Below, piece after piece: positions 36,930-45,172 of a DNA stretch of 64,000 bases; the first letter of the stretch is position 1, and the number at the start of each line of letters is the position of its first letter. The translations under genes were made by a program, and so were the position numbers. The DNA comes from Alkalicella caledoniensis. Its GTDB lineage: Bacteria; Bacillota; Proteinivoracia; Proteinivoracales; Proteinivoracaceae. The notes beneath the pieces were generated by a model, which searched no databases, was not told the DNA's origin, and worked only from the letters and a program-made list of their open reading frames with translations. The DNA is taken from assembly GCF_014467015.1 (NCBI RefSeq), contig NZ_CP058559.1:2976001-3040000 (forward strand), given 5' to 3'.

Positions 36930-39857
36930 TTGACAACTAAACTAAGAGAGATGACTGATTACATGAGGCGGGCTGTAGCAACTCAAGGAAGTCGTCCCGT
37001 TGATTTTAAGAAAGACTTATTTGTACAAATTACAGCTAAAGAGCTTGAAGAAGGGAAAAGCCATCCAGGTATTTTTACAGAACTAACCAAAGAAAGAGGT
37101 AATGTACAGGACTTAGTACCAGTTTTCATAGCAGCAAAAACTATTAAAACAAATTATAGCGAACAGACTAAGGAAGTTAAAGAAATAAATGACTTAACAG
37201 CTGTATATTTTATCCCAGCGCTTCTCTCAAAGGATGGTTACTTTAAGCCTTATGACGATAAGGATAAAAAGCCATGGATTCCAAGGGAATTTTTAACCCC
37301 AAATATAGATAGTGTGTTAGCTGTTGGCGATTCTAACAGGCTAGATGATTTCCTAAGTAATAATGTAGGGAAAAGTTGGATGATAGGAAACTGGACACAA
37401 TATCTCGTATACGCTAAAGAATTATTTGAGTATACTACAAAAGTTACATATGAAAGTAGACAGCTTGAAAATGGAGAACAATTGGACGAAAATATCTATG
37501 TGTTTAATGACAAGACAATTAATGCTACTAAGGCAATTTTAAGCTTATATGATCATATGCTAAGAGGCACTGAGGAAAACTCTAATGATTCAATATTGAG
37601 AACAAAAGTACCTACTTACGAGAATTTTGTGTCTTTAGAATCTAAACCAGTAAAGGACCTAGTGAAAAATGAACTCGATCAAATGAAAAGACACGTTGGT
37701 CAGATGGGTGGAGAATATCCTTTATCCCCTTCACAGAGAGAATGCATAAATCACTTTGTAAATATGGATGATACGGATATTCTAGCAGTAAATGGTCCTC
37801 CAGGTACAGGTAAGACCACTTTACTTCAATCTATTGTTGCTGACACATATGTAAAAAGAGCTCTAGCTGAAGCAGAACCTCCAATTATTGTAGCATCTTC
37901 TACCAATAATCAAGCAGTAACAAACATTATAGAATCCTTTGGGAATATAAATAAGGTGGGTTTAAATAATCTAGAGGAACGGTGGATTACTGGAGTTCAT
38001 AGCTTTGCTACATATTTCCCCTCATCATCAAGCAAAGATAAAGCAGAGAAAAATGGATACCAGTATACAAATCAAAAGGGCAATTATTTTGTTGAAAAGA
38101 TTGAAACGGAAAAAAACATCACAGACTCCAGAGTGAAATTTCAAAGTTCTTTTATCAAATTCTTTGATTTAGACATATCGTTTAATGAAATGGGAAGAAA
38201 ATTGAATTCAGAACTAAAAAGAGTTAATCAAATAAGAATGGAGCTCCTTACTATAACTTCTGAATTGGGTAAACACATAAAACATGTTACTGTTAATCAG
38301 TGCATAGATAATTTAAGTAAAGAAAAAAAGGATATTCTACTGGATATAGAGGAAACGAAAAACAGGTTACAAGAATGGAAGGACCATTTCAAAAATATAC
38401 CAATATTAAATAGGATGTTATGGTTTATACTACAGTTTAGACGGAAAATAATTTTGGATAATATGTCTTTCGTTAGTTTAGGAGAAGAGTTTCTAGAGGA
38501 AGATATGTCAATAGATGGGATCAAATATAAATATGCTTGTATCTTAAAGGAACTTAGAAACAAGGCTAGAAAAAGAGATGAAATTGTAAAGGAAATAAGT
38601 AATCTGCAAATTAAATATAACCTCTGCCTGAAGGAACTTAAAAACTACCTTGATGATAAAGAATTAAATAGATTTAATAGTGGTTTAGATATAAGTGAGA
38701 TTAATGATGTGTTTGATACTACCTTAAGGTATATACAATTCTGGTTGGCAGTGCATTACTATGAACATCAGTGGCTTAGCGGAGTGAACCAAATACCTAT
38801 AACTAAAAAACATACAACTTTTGAGGATGTCTTAAATCGCAGATATAAGCGACTTGCAATGCTTACACCCTGTTTTGTTATGACTTTTTTTCAGCTTCCT
38901 AAGAATTTTTCTTTCTATGTCAGTGAAGGTAGTGAAAAATATGGTTATTTTTACAACTATATTGATCTGTTAATCGTTGATGAAGCTGGACAAGTCTCGC
39001 CAGAGATAGCAGCTTGCTCTTTTGCCCTAGCTAACAAAGCTTTAGTGGTTGGTGATGTTTACCAAATACAGCCCGTATGGAATATTAGCAAACCCCTAGA
39101 TAAAGTTCTAGCTGTTTGCTCTAACGTTATTGATTGTCCTCAAAAATTTGATGAGTTAGAACGACTGGGACTAAATACATCCGAGTCCAGTGTCATGAAG
39201 GTAGCAGCAAAAAGCTGTAAATACGAAAAATATGGGAATAAAGGACTTTTTCTTAGTGAGCACAGAAGATGTTACGATGAGATAATTCAGTTTTGTAATG
39301 AGCTAGTTTACAATAGTAAATTAGAACCAAAAAGAGAGAAGGGGGTAAAAGATCAAAACTATAAAATTAGGCATATACCACATATGGGGTATAAACAGAT
39401 AGATACTCAGAAATCGAGCAAAAAATGTGGTAGTAGATTCAATTATAAGGAAGCGGAAGAGATAGTATTATGGGTTAAAGAGAATTTTTCATCTATTAAA
39501 GATGGTTATAAAAATGAAGAACCCAAAAATCTTCTTGGGATTATAACACCCTTCAAGGCGCAGGCTGATTGTATTCAAAAACTTATCAAAAAAATCGCTC
39601 CAGAAATTACAGAATATATTAGTGTAGGGACAGTACATACCTTTCAGGGTGCTGAAAGAAAAATTATCATACTATCAACGGTATACGGCTATGGGGAAGA
39701 TTGTTCTTTTATCGATTCAAATGAAAGTATGTTAAATGTTGCAATTTCTAGGGCTAAAGACAGCTTTTTAGTATTCGGAGATTTAAACTGTTTGAGTAAT
39801 GATCCCAAAAAACCTAGTGGTCTACTACGATACAATGTGGTAGCAAAAGGTATCTAA
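36930..39857 (+). CDS. Large SF1 (UPF1/DNA2-like) helicase, probable defence protein
   Basis: The 975-residue protein starts at TTG after AGAAGGAG. An N-terminal domain of about 270 residues (no known match) precedes the SF1B core: NGPPGTGKTTLLQ near residue 289, ASSTNNQAVTNI near 325, LLIVDEAGQVSPEIA near 680, VGDVYQIQPVW near 707. A coiled-coil insertion (about 390-610) separates motifs Ia and II. C-terminal motifs are VGTVHTFQGAERKIIILS near 900 and LNVAISRAKDSFLVFGD near 940. All helicase motifs are present. Stand-alone AAA/SF1 helicases with unknown N-terminal domains are common in defence islands. Which system it belongs to is unknown. Confidence 0.85.
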   Translation: MTTKLREMTDYMRRAVATQGSRPVDFKKDLFVQITAKELEEGKSHPGIFTELTKERGNVQDLVPVFIAAKTIKTNYSEQTKEVKEINDLTAVYFIPALLSKDGYFKPYDDKDKKPWIPREFLTPNIDSVLAVGDSNRLDDFLSNNVGKSWMIGNWTQYLVYAKELFEYTTKVTYESRQLENGEQLDENIYVFNDKTINATKAILSLYDHMLRGTEENSNDSILRTKVPTYENFVSLESKPVKDLVKNELDQMKRHVGQMGGEYPLSPSQRECINHFVNMDDTDILAVNGPPGTGKTTLLQSIVADTYVKRALAEAEPPIIVASSTNNQAVTNIIESFGNINKVGLNNLEERWITGVHSFATYFPSSSSKDKAEKNGYQYTNQKGNYFVEKIETEKNITDSRVKFQSSFIKFFDLDISFNEMGRKLNSELKRVNQIRMELLTITSELGKHIKHVTVNQCIDNLSKEKKDILLDIEETKNRLQEWKDHFKNIPILNRMLWFILQFRRKIILDNMSFVSLGEEFLEEDMSIDGIKYKYACILKELRNKARKRDEIVKEISNLQIKYNLCLKELKNYLDDKELNRFNSGLDISEINDVFDTTLRYIQFWLAVHYYEHQWLSGVNQIPITKKHTTFEDVLNRRYKRLAMLTPCFVMTFFQLPKNFSFYVSEGSEKYGYFYNYIDLLIVDEAGQVSPEIAACSFALANKALVVGDVYQIQPVWNISKPLDKVLAVCSNVIDCPQKFDELERLGLNTSESSVMKVAAKSCKYEKYGNKGLFLSEHRRCYDEIIQFCNELVYNSKLEPKREKGVKDQNYKIRHIPHMGYKQIDTQKSSKKCGSRFNYKEAEEIVLWVKENFSSIKDGYKNEEPKNLLGIITPFKAQADCIQKLIKKIAPEITEYISVGTVHTFQGAERKIIILSTVYGYGEDCSFIDSNESMLNVAISRAKDSFLVFGDLNCLSNDPKKPSGLLRYNVVAKGI

Positions 39858-40080
39858 CATGTGGAATGTTAGAGAATAAAAATGCTTCGGTGCCTGTAAC
39901 TAAGTTAGCAAGTTATTGAATATTTTGAAATAAGGGGGAGGACTTCACTTATCTTATAAGTGAGGTATTTGCTTTTTATTTTGTCGCCTAATATCTAATT
40001 TAGCTCTAATCAAAATTAGAATGCTAAGAAGGACTTTTACGCCTTTTATTGAATCAATTCAAAATAATCAGAAGGAAATT

Positions 40081-40108
40081 GGGGTTCAGGACTGCAATCG
40101 TGCAATTT
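40081..40108 (+). repeat. GGGGTCAGGACTGCAAT repeat, empty intron site
   Basis: GGGGTTCAGGACTGCAATCG followed by TGCAATTT. It is the counterpart of the intron-split copy, with CAGGAC and TGCAATC joined, so it proves the intron ends. The homology to copy A continues into AACTTATAGTGGAC. Confidence 0.8.
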
Positions 40109-40158
40109 CTAACTTATAGTGGACCTCCATGAGCTCACAAAAAATAGGAATATAATAG

Positions 40159-40191
40159 CCTCATGAATTGACACAAAGTCAATTCATGGGG
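40159..40191 (+). terminator. Hairpin of the recurring hairpin/GCAGGATT unit (copy B)
   Basis: CCTCATGAATTGAC and GTCAATTCATGGGG pair around ACAAA. A T-rich tail and the GCAGGATT motif follow, as in copy A. Confidence 0.65.
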
Positions 40192-40204
40192 TTATTATAT
40201 TCCA

Positions 40205-40232
40205 GCAGGATTTCCCTGCTTTGTTATTGAAT
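40205..40232 (+). repeat. GCAGGATT...TATTGAAT dispersed motif, copy 4
   Basis: GCAGGATTTCCCTGC followed by TTTGTTATTGAAT, 28 bp, as in copy A. Confidence 0.8.
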
Positions 40233-40270
40233 ATATAATATAATAATAACTTACTAAGTAAGTGTTTTTG

Positions 40271-40440
40271 ATGAAATTTGGCTGGATGATTCTATGGAGA
40301 AGCGTAATAAGGTTCTCAATGTTATAAATTTTTATTTGAAATGGGTTGTTCTGAACCTATTTTCGCCGCAACCCAAGAGTATCTTAGAATGTTCTGTATT
40401 AACCCAAATGTAAAGCATAATCAATTATGAGTTCATAAGA
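40271..40440 (+). pseudogene. DUF6361-like gene start, decayed (copy B)
   Basis: The ATG opens MKFGW, then a frameshift; another frame reads DSMEKRNKVLNVINFYLKWVV. It is nearly the same as the fragment at 19840, so the decay predates the block duplication. Confidence 0.52.
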
Positions 40441-40466
40441 AAACTTAAGTACTGAGGTGATGACCA

Positions 40467-41203
40467 ATGAATTACAGCTGGATAGGTATAGATGGTTTTA
40501 AAGGAAAGTGGATAGCTGTTTATATAAGTGATGATAGTTTTGATGTGAGACAGTTTGATACTATAGCTGATATATGTGAAAGATATCCTAACTGTGATAG
40601 CTACCTTATTGATATGCCCATAGGGCTTGTGAAAAATAGAAATGAGCTGCGTCCTGATTTGCTGGTTAAGAAGGAACTTGGTAAGAGGGGGTCAAGTATC
40701 TTCCAGGTCCCTTGTAGGCAGGCAGTTTATGCTGATGATAAAGTTCGAGCTAGGGAGTCAAATATCGAAGTGCTAGGAAAGAGTTTGTCGGAGCAAACTT
40801 TAGGAATAGTTAAGGGGATCAGGCAAGTGGATGAGTTCTTACTTAGTCATCCAGTTTGGAAAAATAGGCTGCTGGAGAGTCATCCGGAGTTTTGTTTTGC
40901 AAAGCTAAACGGAGGACAGCCAGTTTTGGAACACAAGGCCTCCATTGAAGGGCAAGAAATAAGGATGGAGATTTTGAGGAGATACTACCCCCAGGCAGAT
41001 GGTGTTTTGGAAAAGTATAAGGCATACTTTCCAAGAAGAAAGAGGCTGGATGATGTAATAGATGCTTTGTGTTGGCAGTGATGGGTAAGATGATTGCAGA
41101 AAATGGTATGAAGACAATACCAGAGCTGCCTATGAAGGATAGTAGAGGGTTGTTCATGCAGATTGTTTATGCAAGTGGTGAACATTCTAGGGGGAAGGAA
41201 AAA
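40467..41203 (+). pseudogene. DUF429 family protein, C-terminal frameshift (copy B)
   Basis: The ATG after GAGGTGATGACC opens an uninterrupted frame of 204 codons to 41081: IGIDGFKGKWIAVYIS-like start, DMPIGLV, RQAVYADDKVRARE, ESHPEFCFAKLNGG and RRKRLDDVIDALC. One base is missing at about 41073 (TTGTGTTGGCAG where copy A has TTATGTTTAGCGG). About 35 final residues (LAVMGKMIAENG, TIPELPMKDSRGLFMQIVYA) are therefore in another frame. The main domain is intact, so this copy might keep activity. DUF429 proteins are predicted RNase H-fold nucleases of unknown function. Confidence 0.72.
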
Positions 41204-41209
41204 GTGTTA

Positions 41210-41709
41210 ATGGATACTGGTATAGACGGATTCAAACTAAGATTTGCTAAGGAAGAGGATGTCCCACTGATTCTTGAATTTATTAGGGAGTTAGCTGAGT
41301 ATGAAAAATTATTGCATGAGGTTGTCGCAACTGAAGAGGTTTTAATGGACTCACTGTTTAAGAGAAAAGTGGCAGAGGTAGTTATAGGTGAATATGATGA
41401 TAAGCCTGTAGCATTTGCTTTGTTCTTCCATAATTTCTCTACTTTCTTAGGTAGACCTGGTATATATTTAGAAGACTTATATGTAAAGCCTGAGATGAGG
41501 GGAAAGGGGTAGGTAAGATTATGTTGGCTTTTCTTGCTAATTTGGCTTTGGAACGTGATTGTGGAAGGTTAGAATGGTGGTGCCTTGATTGGAATGAGTC
41601 TTCCATTGAGTTTTATAAGCAGATGGGAGCAGTTCCCATGGATGAATGGACTACTTTTAGGGTTCATGATGAAGCCCTTAAGGATTTGGCAGGGAAATTT
41701 AGAGATTAA
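41210..41709 (+). pseudogene. GNAT acetyltransferase, frameshifted in the acetyl-CoA loop (copy B)
   Basis: The ATG at 41210 follows AGGGGGAAGG. The frame runs to VKPEMRGKG and then stops: GGAAAGGGGTAGG lacks the A present in copy A's GGGATAGG. The rest (MLAFLANLALERDCGRLEWW to 41709) continues in another frame. The lesion hits the RGKGIG loop that binds acetyl-CoA, so this copy is inactive unless slippage restores the frame. Confidence 0.82.
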
Positions 41710-41729
41710 AGGGTTCTCATTAGATGCTT

Positions 41730-41770
41730 AGGCCCGTGATTTGACTTTGCGTCAAATCATAGGCCTTTTT
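41730..41770 (+). terminator. Strong terminator inside copy B
   Basis: AGGCC, then TGATTTGAC and GTCAAATCA around TTTGC, then GGCC and TTTTT. It lies in the part of copy B that has no match in copy A and would cut the WYL gene off from upstream transcription. Confidence 0.78.
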
Positions 41771-41810
41771 CGATACTGGCTCTTAAACTCTGAAAAAATA
41801 CAGAGAATTC

Positions 41811-41836
41811 GGGGTCAGGACTGCAATCATGCAATT
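41811..41836 (+). repeat. GGGGTCAGGACTGCAAT repeat, copy in the extra segment
   Basis: GGGGTCAGGACTGCAATCAT followed by GCAATT, the closest match to the consensus of the four copies in the window. Confidence 0.78.
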
Positions 41837-41923
41837 CTCAGCCTAGTTAAGTGATTTTTAGTCACATCGTGGGGAGTTTTCTGTGTTGTTATAAGTTATG
41901 TGAGAATGATAGTTCACTGTGTA

Positions 41924-41951
41924 ATTCAATAACCAAACATGGAAATCCTGC
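41924..41951 (-). repeat. GCAGGATT...TATTGAAT dispersed motif, copy 5 (inverted)
   Basis: On the minus strand it reads GCAGGATTTCCATG followed by TTTGGTTATTGAAT. It is the only inverted copy. Confidence 0.75.
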
Positions 41952-41999
41952 TGAAAACCCCCCCCATCAATAGTATCAACTTACTAGGGAAGTGCTTTG

Positions 42000-42060
42000 A
42001 TGGTGCCTGGATTGACTTTTATAAGGGAGCAGCAGTAAGGTGCTTATATAGTAGTAGCAT
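42000..42060 (+). pseudogene. DUF6361-like gene start, strongly decayed
   Basis: After a leader resembling the other copies (ACTTACTAGGGAAGTGCTTTG), TGGATTGACTTTTATAAGG reads WIDFYK, then the match fades. It is the fourth and weakest remnant of this gene start. Confidence 0.42.
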
Positions 42061-42191
42061 TTTAGACACCTTAAGCCGGGGGAGCATATAGAGGATGTAA
42101 GTCCTAGCAAACGTTATTTCTTAAGTCAAAGACAGATTGAGAAGTGATGAATAGTATGAATGTGACGAAATAAAAAATCGGAGGTTCAGAT

Positions 42192-43178
42192 ATGTTACTT
42201 GAGGAGACCATTGAGGAGTTTTTGAGTTCAAAGAAAAAATACATGGGTTATGATGAAAAAATGGTAAGAAATTTATTACAAGTAAGTAAAAAGTATAGCC
42301 TTTTAGAGATATGTGGCTATGGAGAGATTTAAGTCGATTCTTTGAAAGTAAGTATTAAAGAATCGGTAAAGGCTTATTCCAGTAGCAAGGATAATGCTAT
42401 TGATATTTACAGGAAGTACCTTGGATTCTTAAGTAAAGAATATGGTATACATGTGGAGATAGATTTTCCGCCTATACCTGTGTCCATTAGTTTTGAAAGG
42501 ATAATGTACATAGCTAAATATCTGCAGAACCCGGATCATAAGGTGAAAGACTTAGCAGATATCTTATGGGTAAGTGAGAGGACTGTGTTGGACGATATAG
42601 CAAAGCTAAGGGGGAATACAGATGACCCCCTTCAGGTATGTGGTAAGAAGTTTATTATTGAAGATATGGAGCGTAGAAGAGGAAGAGTTACCATGGCTTC
42701 AACAGCTCATCCGATCTTTCTTACAGGTAATTTGACACAAGTGATTGTAACTTTAAAAGGCCTAAAAAGCATGAGTCAAGACTCTGCTTATAGGAGCTAT
42801 GCCATTGAGATGGCAAAGTCCATCTGGACTCAACTTTCTGACTATGCAAAGGAAAGAATTATTTATGTTACAACTGAAATGCTGCCTGATGAAGTTGAGT
42901 GGTATTTAAGTCTTGGTGATAAAGATGAGAATAGCTTTTATAGTGAATATATGTGTAGCAATACAGAAGGTGCAGGTTGTGTTATTGACTGCTTAAAAAA
43001 CCGTAAATCATGCTGTATTGAGTATCAAGAAGATGATAACACAGTAGTTTTCTATGAAGACTGTATGGTACGTGATTATGATGGAAAAACTTTTAAAGTT
43101 ATCTATAAGGGAGAGAAAATGGAACTGTTAAGTGACAATGTTCTTCGCAGTGGTTATACAATAGAAGAGTTAATCTAA
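42192..43178 (+). pseudogene. HTH/WYL-like regulator with a nonsense codon (copy B)
   Basis: The ATG at 42192 (GGAGGTTCAGAT upstream) opens MLLEETIEEFLSSKKKYMGY, homologous to the intact regulator at 21334. A TAA at 42330-42332 replaces the glutamate codon of copy A (GEIEGDSL versus GEI*VDSL). The rest of the frame (278 codons from 42342), with the HTH and the WYL-like part, is intact. A restart product lacking about 50 residues is possible but no good ribosome-binding site precedes the next ATG. Confidence 0.78.
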
Positions 43179-43190
43179 AAACTTGAAGCT

Positions 43191-43255
43191 CAGCCCTCAT
43201 ATTTATTTAGTTCAGATTCTTTTACAATGAACTTAACAAATAAATATGGGGGCTG
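43191..43255 (+). promoter_or_regulatory. Long inverted repeat covering the ribosome-binding site (copy B)
   Basis: CAGCCCTCATATTTATTT pairs with AAATAAATATGGGGGCTG, extended by AGTTC/GAACTT. The stem is unchanged from copy A while the loop has changed (CAGATTCTTTTACAAT here). Conservation of the stem only suggests a functional RNA structure. Confidence 0.75.
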
Positions 43256-43261
43256 ATTATT

Positions 43262-45016
43262 ATGAAAAACACTTTTTACAGACCAGAGGAAATTAACGTG
43301 GAGGAGTTTGAGTATATAGTATCAAAGCTTAATAATGACCTAGTTAATATTTCCAGAGGCTTTGTTAATGAATTTGATTTAAGGAGATACGTACAAAAGC
43401 TAGTTGAGGATCAGAAGGATTTAGATCGAAATCCAAAGATGGGCTTTTGGGGGCTTTGGGATCCACAAGACCTACCAAGCGATGCTCGAGTTGATTTTTT
43501 CTATATGCCAACTTATATAGCAACTGGGATCCTGATAAGCTGCAAACTCAATTTTCCTCACATTGCAGCTGAGGTAGAAGGATTTGATGTGGCTTTAGAA
43601 AAAGGTTTGCTGGCTTCAACAGGCAGAGGTTTTCAGGGACACGGTCATGATAATCTAGATGGCTTGGTTAAAGCTCTTAATGTCTTTATCACAGCTAAAG
43701 TTCATATCTACCTTGAGAAATTTCCAGATACATGCAAAGAGTTTACAAAGCTGTTCAATGAGTCAATAGCTTTTTGTGAAAATAGCTTATTAACTGGTAA
43801 CACAAAAGGAGATTGGGGAGAAGATTATTCAGCTCAGTATAGATGTATCCTTCAAAGTCTATATCCTCACAAATATTTAAAACTAGAACAAAGAATTGAA
43901 GTGGATAAAGAAGAAGTGAATGTATTTGTGTATGGAACACTAATGAAAAGTAACCGAAATGGAATGACTTATTTAAAAGACGCAAAGTGTTTAGGTGAAG
44001 CTACATTAGAAGGTTATGAGCTTTATGACTTAGGTAGTTTCCCAGGCATAGTTCAAGGGGATGGCAAGGTAAAGGGAGAGGTATATACGATCTCAGTTGA
44101 TAAGTTACCGGAGCTTGATAGATATGAGGGGGAAGGTTCTTTATATAAGAGAAATAAGGTAGAAGTTTATAGTGAGGAAAGTAAAGAGAAAGTCAACTGT
44201 TATGTTTATGTCTATAACAGGTCAACTACAGGTAGACCTAAGGTAGAATACAAATACCAACCTTGGCATGAGGGAGTAGTAGCTAAGATGAACGATGATA
44301 ATCTTGTTTGGTATGCAACCTATGGATCCAATGTAAATAAAGAGAGGTTCATGAAATATATTGAAGGCTGTAGTGATACTACACCTCCCAAAAAAGAAAG
44401 ACCTATAATTATAGATCATGAGCTATATTTTGCTAACAGAAGTGGTAGATGGGATAGCAGAGGTGTGGCTTTCCTAGACTTAGGTAAAGAAGGCAAAACC
44501 TATGGAAAGATGTACTTGATCACTGAGGAACAATTTAAAGAGATTCAGCAACAAGAGGGCCCAACCTGGTATGATGGTGTAGGGAGCTTAGGGTTTAAAG
44601 ATGGTATTGCAGTAAAAACACTGACACACTCTACACGATTTGTAGATGAAAATATTCCTTGTAAAGCATACTTTAACACAATAAAACAGGGTATACGTAG
44701 TACATACCCTACATTAAGTGAAGAAGAAATTGATGCATACTTGCTAGGGCGTTGTCTAGATAGGAACACAGTTGAGGTATTGCAATATATTAGAAAGCAA
44801 CAGCATGGTGTTAGAATCTCTAAGATCTGTAACCACTTAAATAAGAATGACAAGATGGTCGTAGATTCGCTTTCGGGATTAAGAGAATTGGGCTTAGTAG
44901 TACAAGACAGTAGGAGCGTAAGGGAAGGAGTTGCACCAAACTCAGCTGAAGCTGTTTACTATACTGTAAGAAGTAGGAGAGCAGCTATAGATATGGTGGT
45001 AGGAAGGTCTAAATAG
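43262..45016 (+). CDS. Four-domain protein: unknown N-domain, two GGCT-like domains, winged helix (copy B, intact)
   Basis: The 584-residue protein starts at the ATG after GGGGGCTGATTATT. Residues 1-210 form a helical domain of unknown type (FWGLWDPQDLPSDARV, GRGFQGHGHDNLDGLVKALNVF). Residues about 218-330 begin VNVFVYGTLMKSNRNGMTYL and resemble gamma-glutamylcyclotransferase/AIG2 folds. A second such domain (about 345-490) begins LVWYATYGSNVNKERFMKYI. Both keep the YGTL/YGSN phosphate-loop-like motif. Residues about 500-584 look like a winged helix (VEVLQYIRKQQHGVRISKICNHLNKNDKMVVDSLSGLRELGLV). The fusion suggests a small-molecule-processing enzyme linked to DNA or partner binding. The combined function is unknown. 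Copy A of this gene is frameshifted. Confidence 0.78.
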   Translation: MKNTFYRPEEINVEEFEYIVSKLNNDLVNISRGFVNEFDLRRYVQKLVEDQKDLDRNPKMGFWGLWDPQDLPSDARVDFFYMPTYIATGILISCKLNFPHIAAEVEGFDVALEKGLLASTGRGFQGHGHDNLDGLVKALNVFITAKVHIYLEKFPDTCKEFTKLFNESIAFCENSLLTGNTKGDWGEDYSAQYRCILQSLYPHKYLKLEQRIEVDKEEVNVFVYGTLMKSNRNGMTYLKDAKCLGEATLEGYELYDLGSFPGIVQGDGKVKGEVYTISVDKLPELDRYEGEGSLYKRNKVEVYSEESKEKVNCYVYVYNRSTTGRPKVEYKYQPWHEGVVAKMNDDNLVWYATYGSNVNKERFMKYIEGCSDTTPPKKERPIIIDHELYFANRSGRWDSRGVAFLDLGKEGKTYGKMYLITEEQFKEIQQQEGPTWYDGVGSLGFKDGIAVKTLTHSTRFVDENIPCKAYFNTIKQGIRSTYPTLSEEEIDAYLLGRCLDRNTVEVLQYIRKQQHGVRISKICNHLNKNDKMVVDSLSGLRELGLVVQDSRSVREGVAPNSAEAVYYTVRSRRAAIDMVVGRSK

Positions 45017-45101
45017 GATGAAGTAGCGGTGCAAGAGATGGGTTAAAGGTAAATGTTGGATTCTTAGTAAAAATTAAAGTTACAGTTTAGGTATTAACAA
45101 A

Positions 45102-45145
45102 GAAGCCCAAAGTAGTTGACACAAAGTCAATTAATTGGGCTTCTT
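45102..45145. terminator. Bidirectional terminator between convergent genes
   Basis: GAAGCCCAA and TTGGGCTTC form the outer stem; TTGAC ACAAA GTCAA forms the inner one. T runs lie on both strands. The leader before it (TTCTTAGTAAAA, GTATTAA.AAAGAAGCCCAA) repeats the sequence at 35387-35430. Confidence 0.78.
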
Positions 45146-45172
45146 TTCGCTTTTACAAGCTTTAGAAAGATA

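Larger units (their letters stand above)
39858..40466. other. Intergenic stretch before copy B genes
   Basis: It holds a weak hairpin (TCACTTAT/ATAAGTGA, 39945-39963) followed by T-rich sequence, probably the helicase terminator. From 40081 come the repeat elements of large copy B. No gene other than the DUF6361-like remnant was seen. Confidence 0.65.
41775..42191 (+). other. Extra segment of copy B carrying repeat pieces
   Basis: Copy A has only 59 bp between its GNAT and WYL genes; copy B has 482 bp. The extra DNA carries the terminator above, a GGGGTCAGGACTGCAATCAT repeat (41811), an inverted GCAGGATT motif (41924-41951), a run of eight C's and another DUF6361-like start remnant (42000). 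No complete gene is present. Confidence 0.72.
40081..45052 (+). repeat. Large direct repeat, copy B
   Basis: This corresponds to 17731-24172, in the same orientation. It carries the uninterrupted version of the repeat that holds the intron in copy A. The protein sequences are clearly similar but not identical between copies, while one DNA stretch inside the WYL genes (about 21780-21960 and 42630-42810) is almost identical. Confidence 0.88.

Noticed and set aside
41964-42010. Phase-variable tract at the C8 run in copy B
   Set aside because: It lies in a non-coding stretch between remnants, with no gene or promoter that it would switch.
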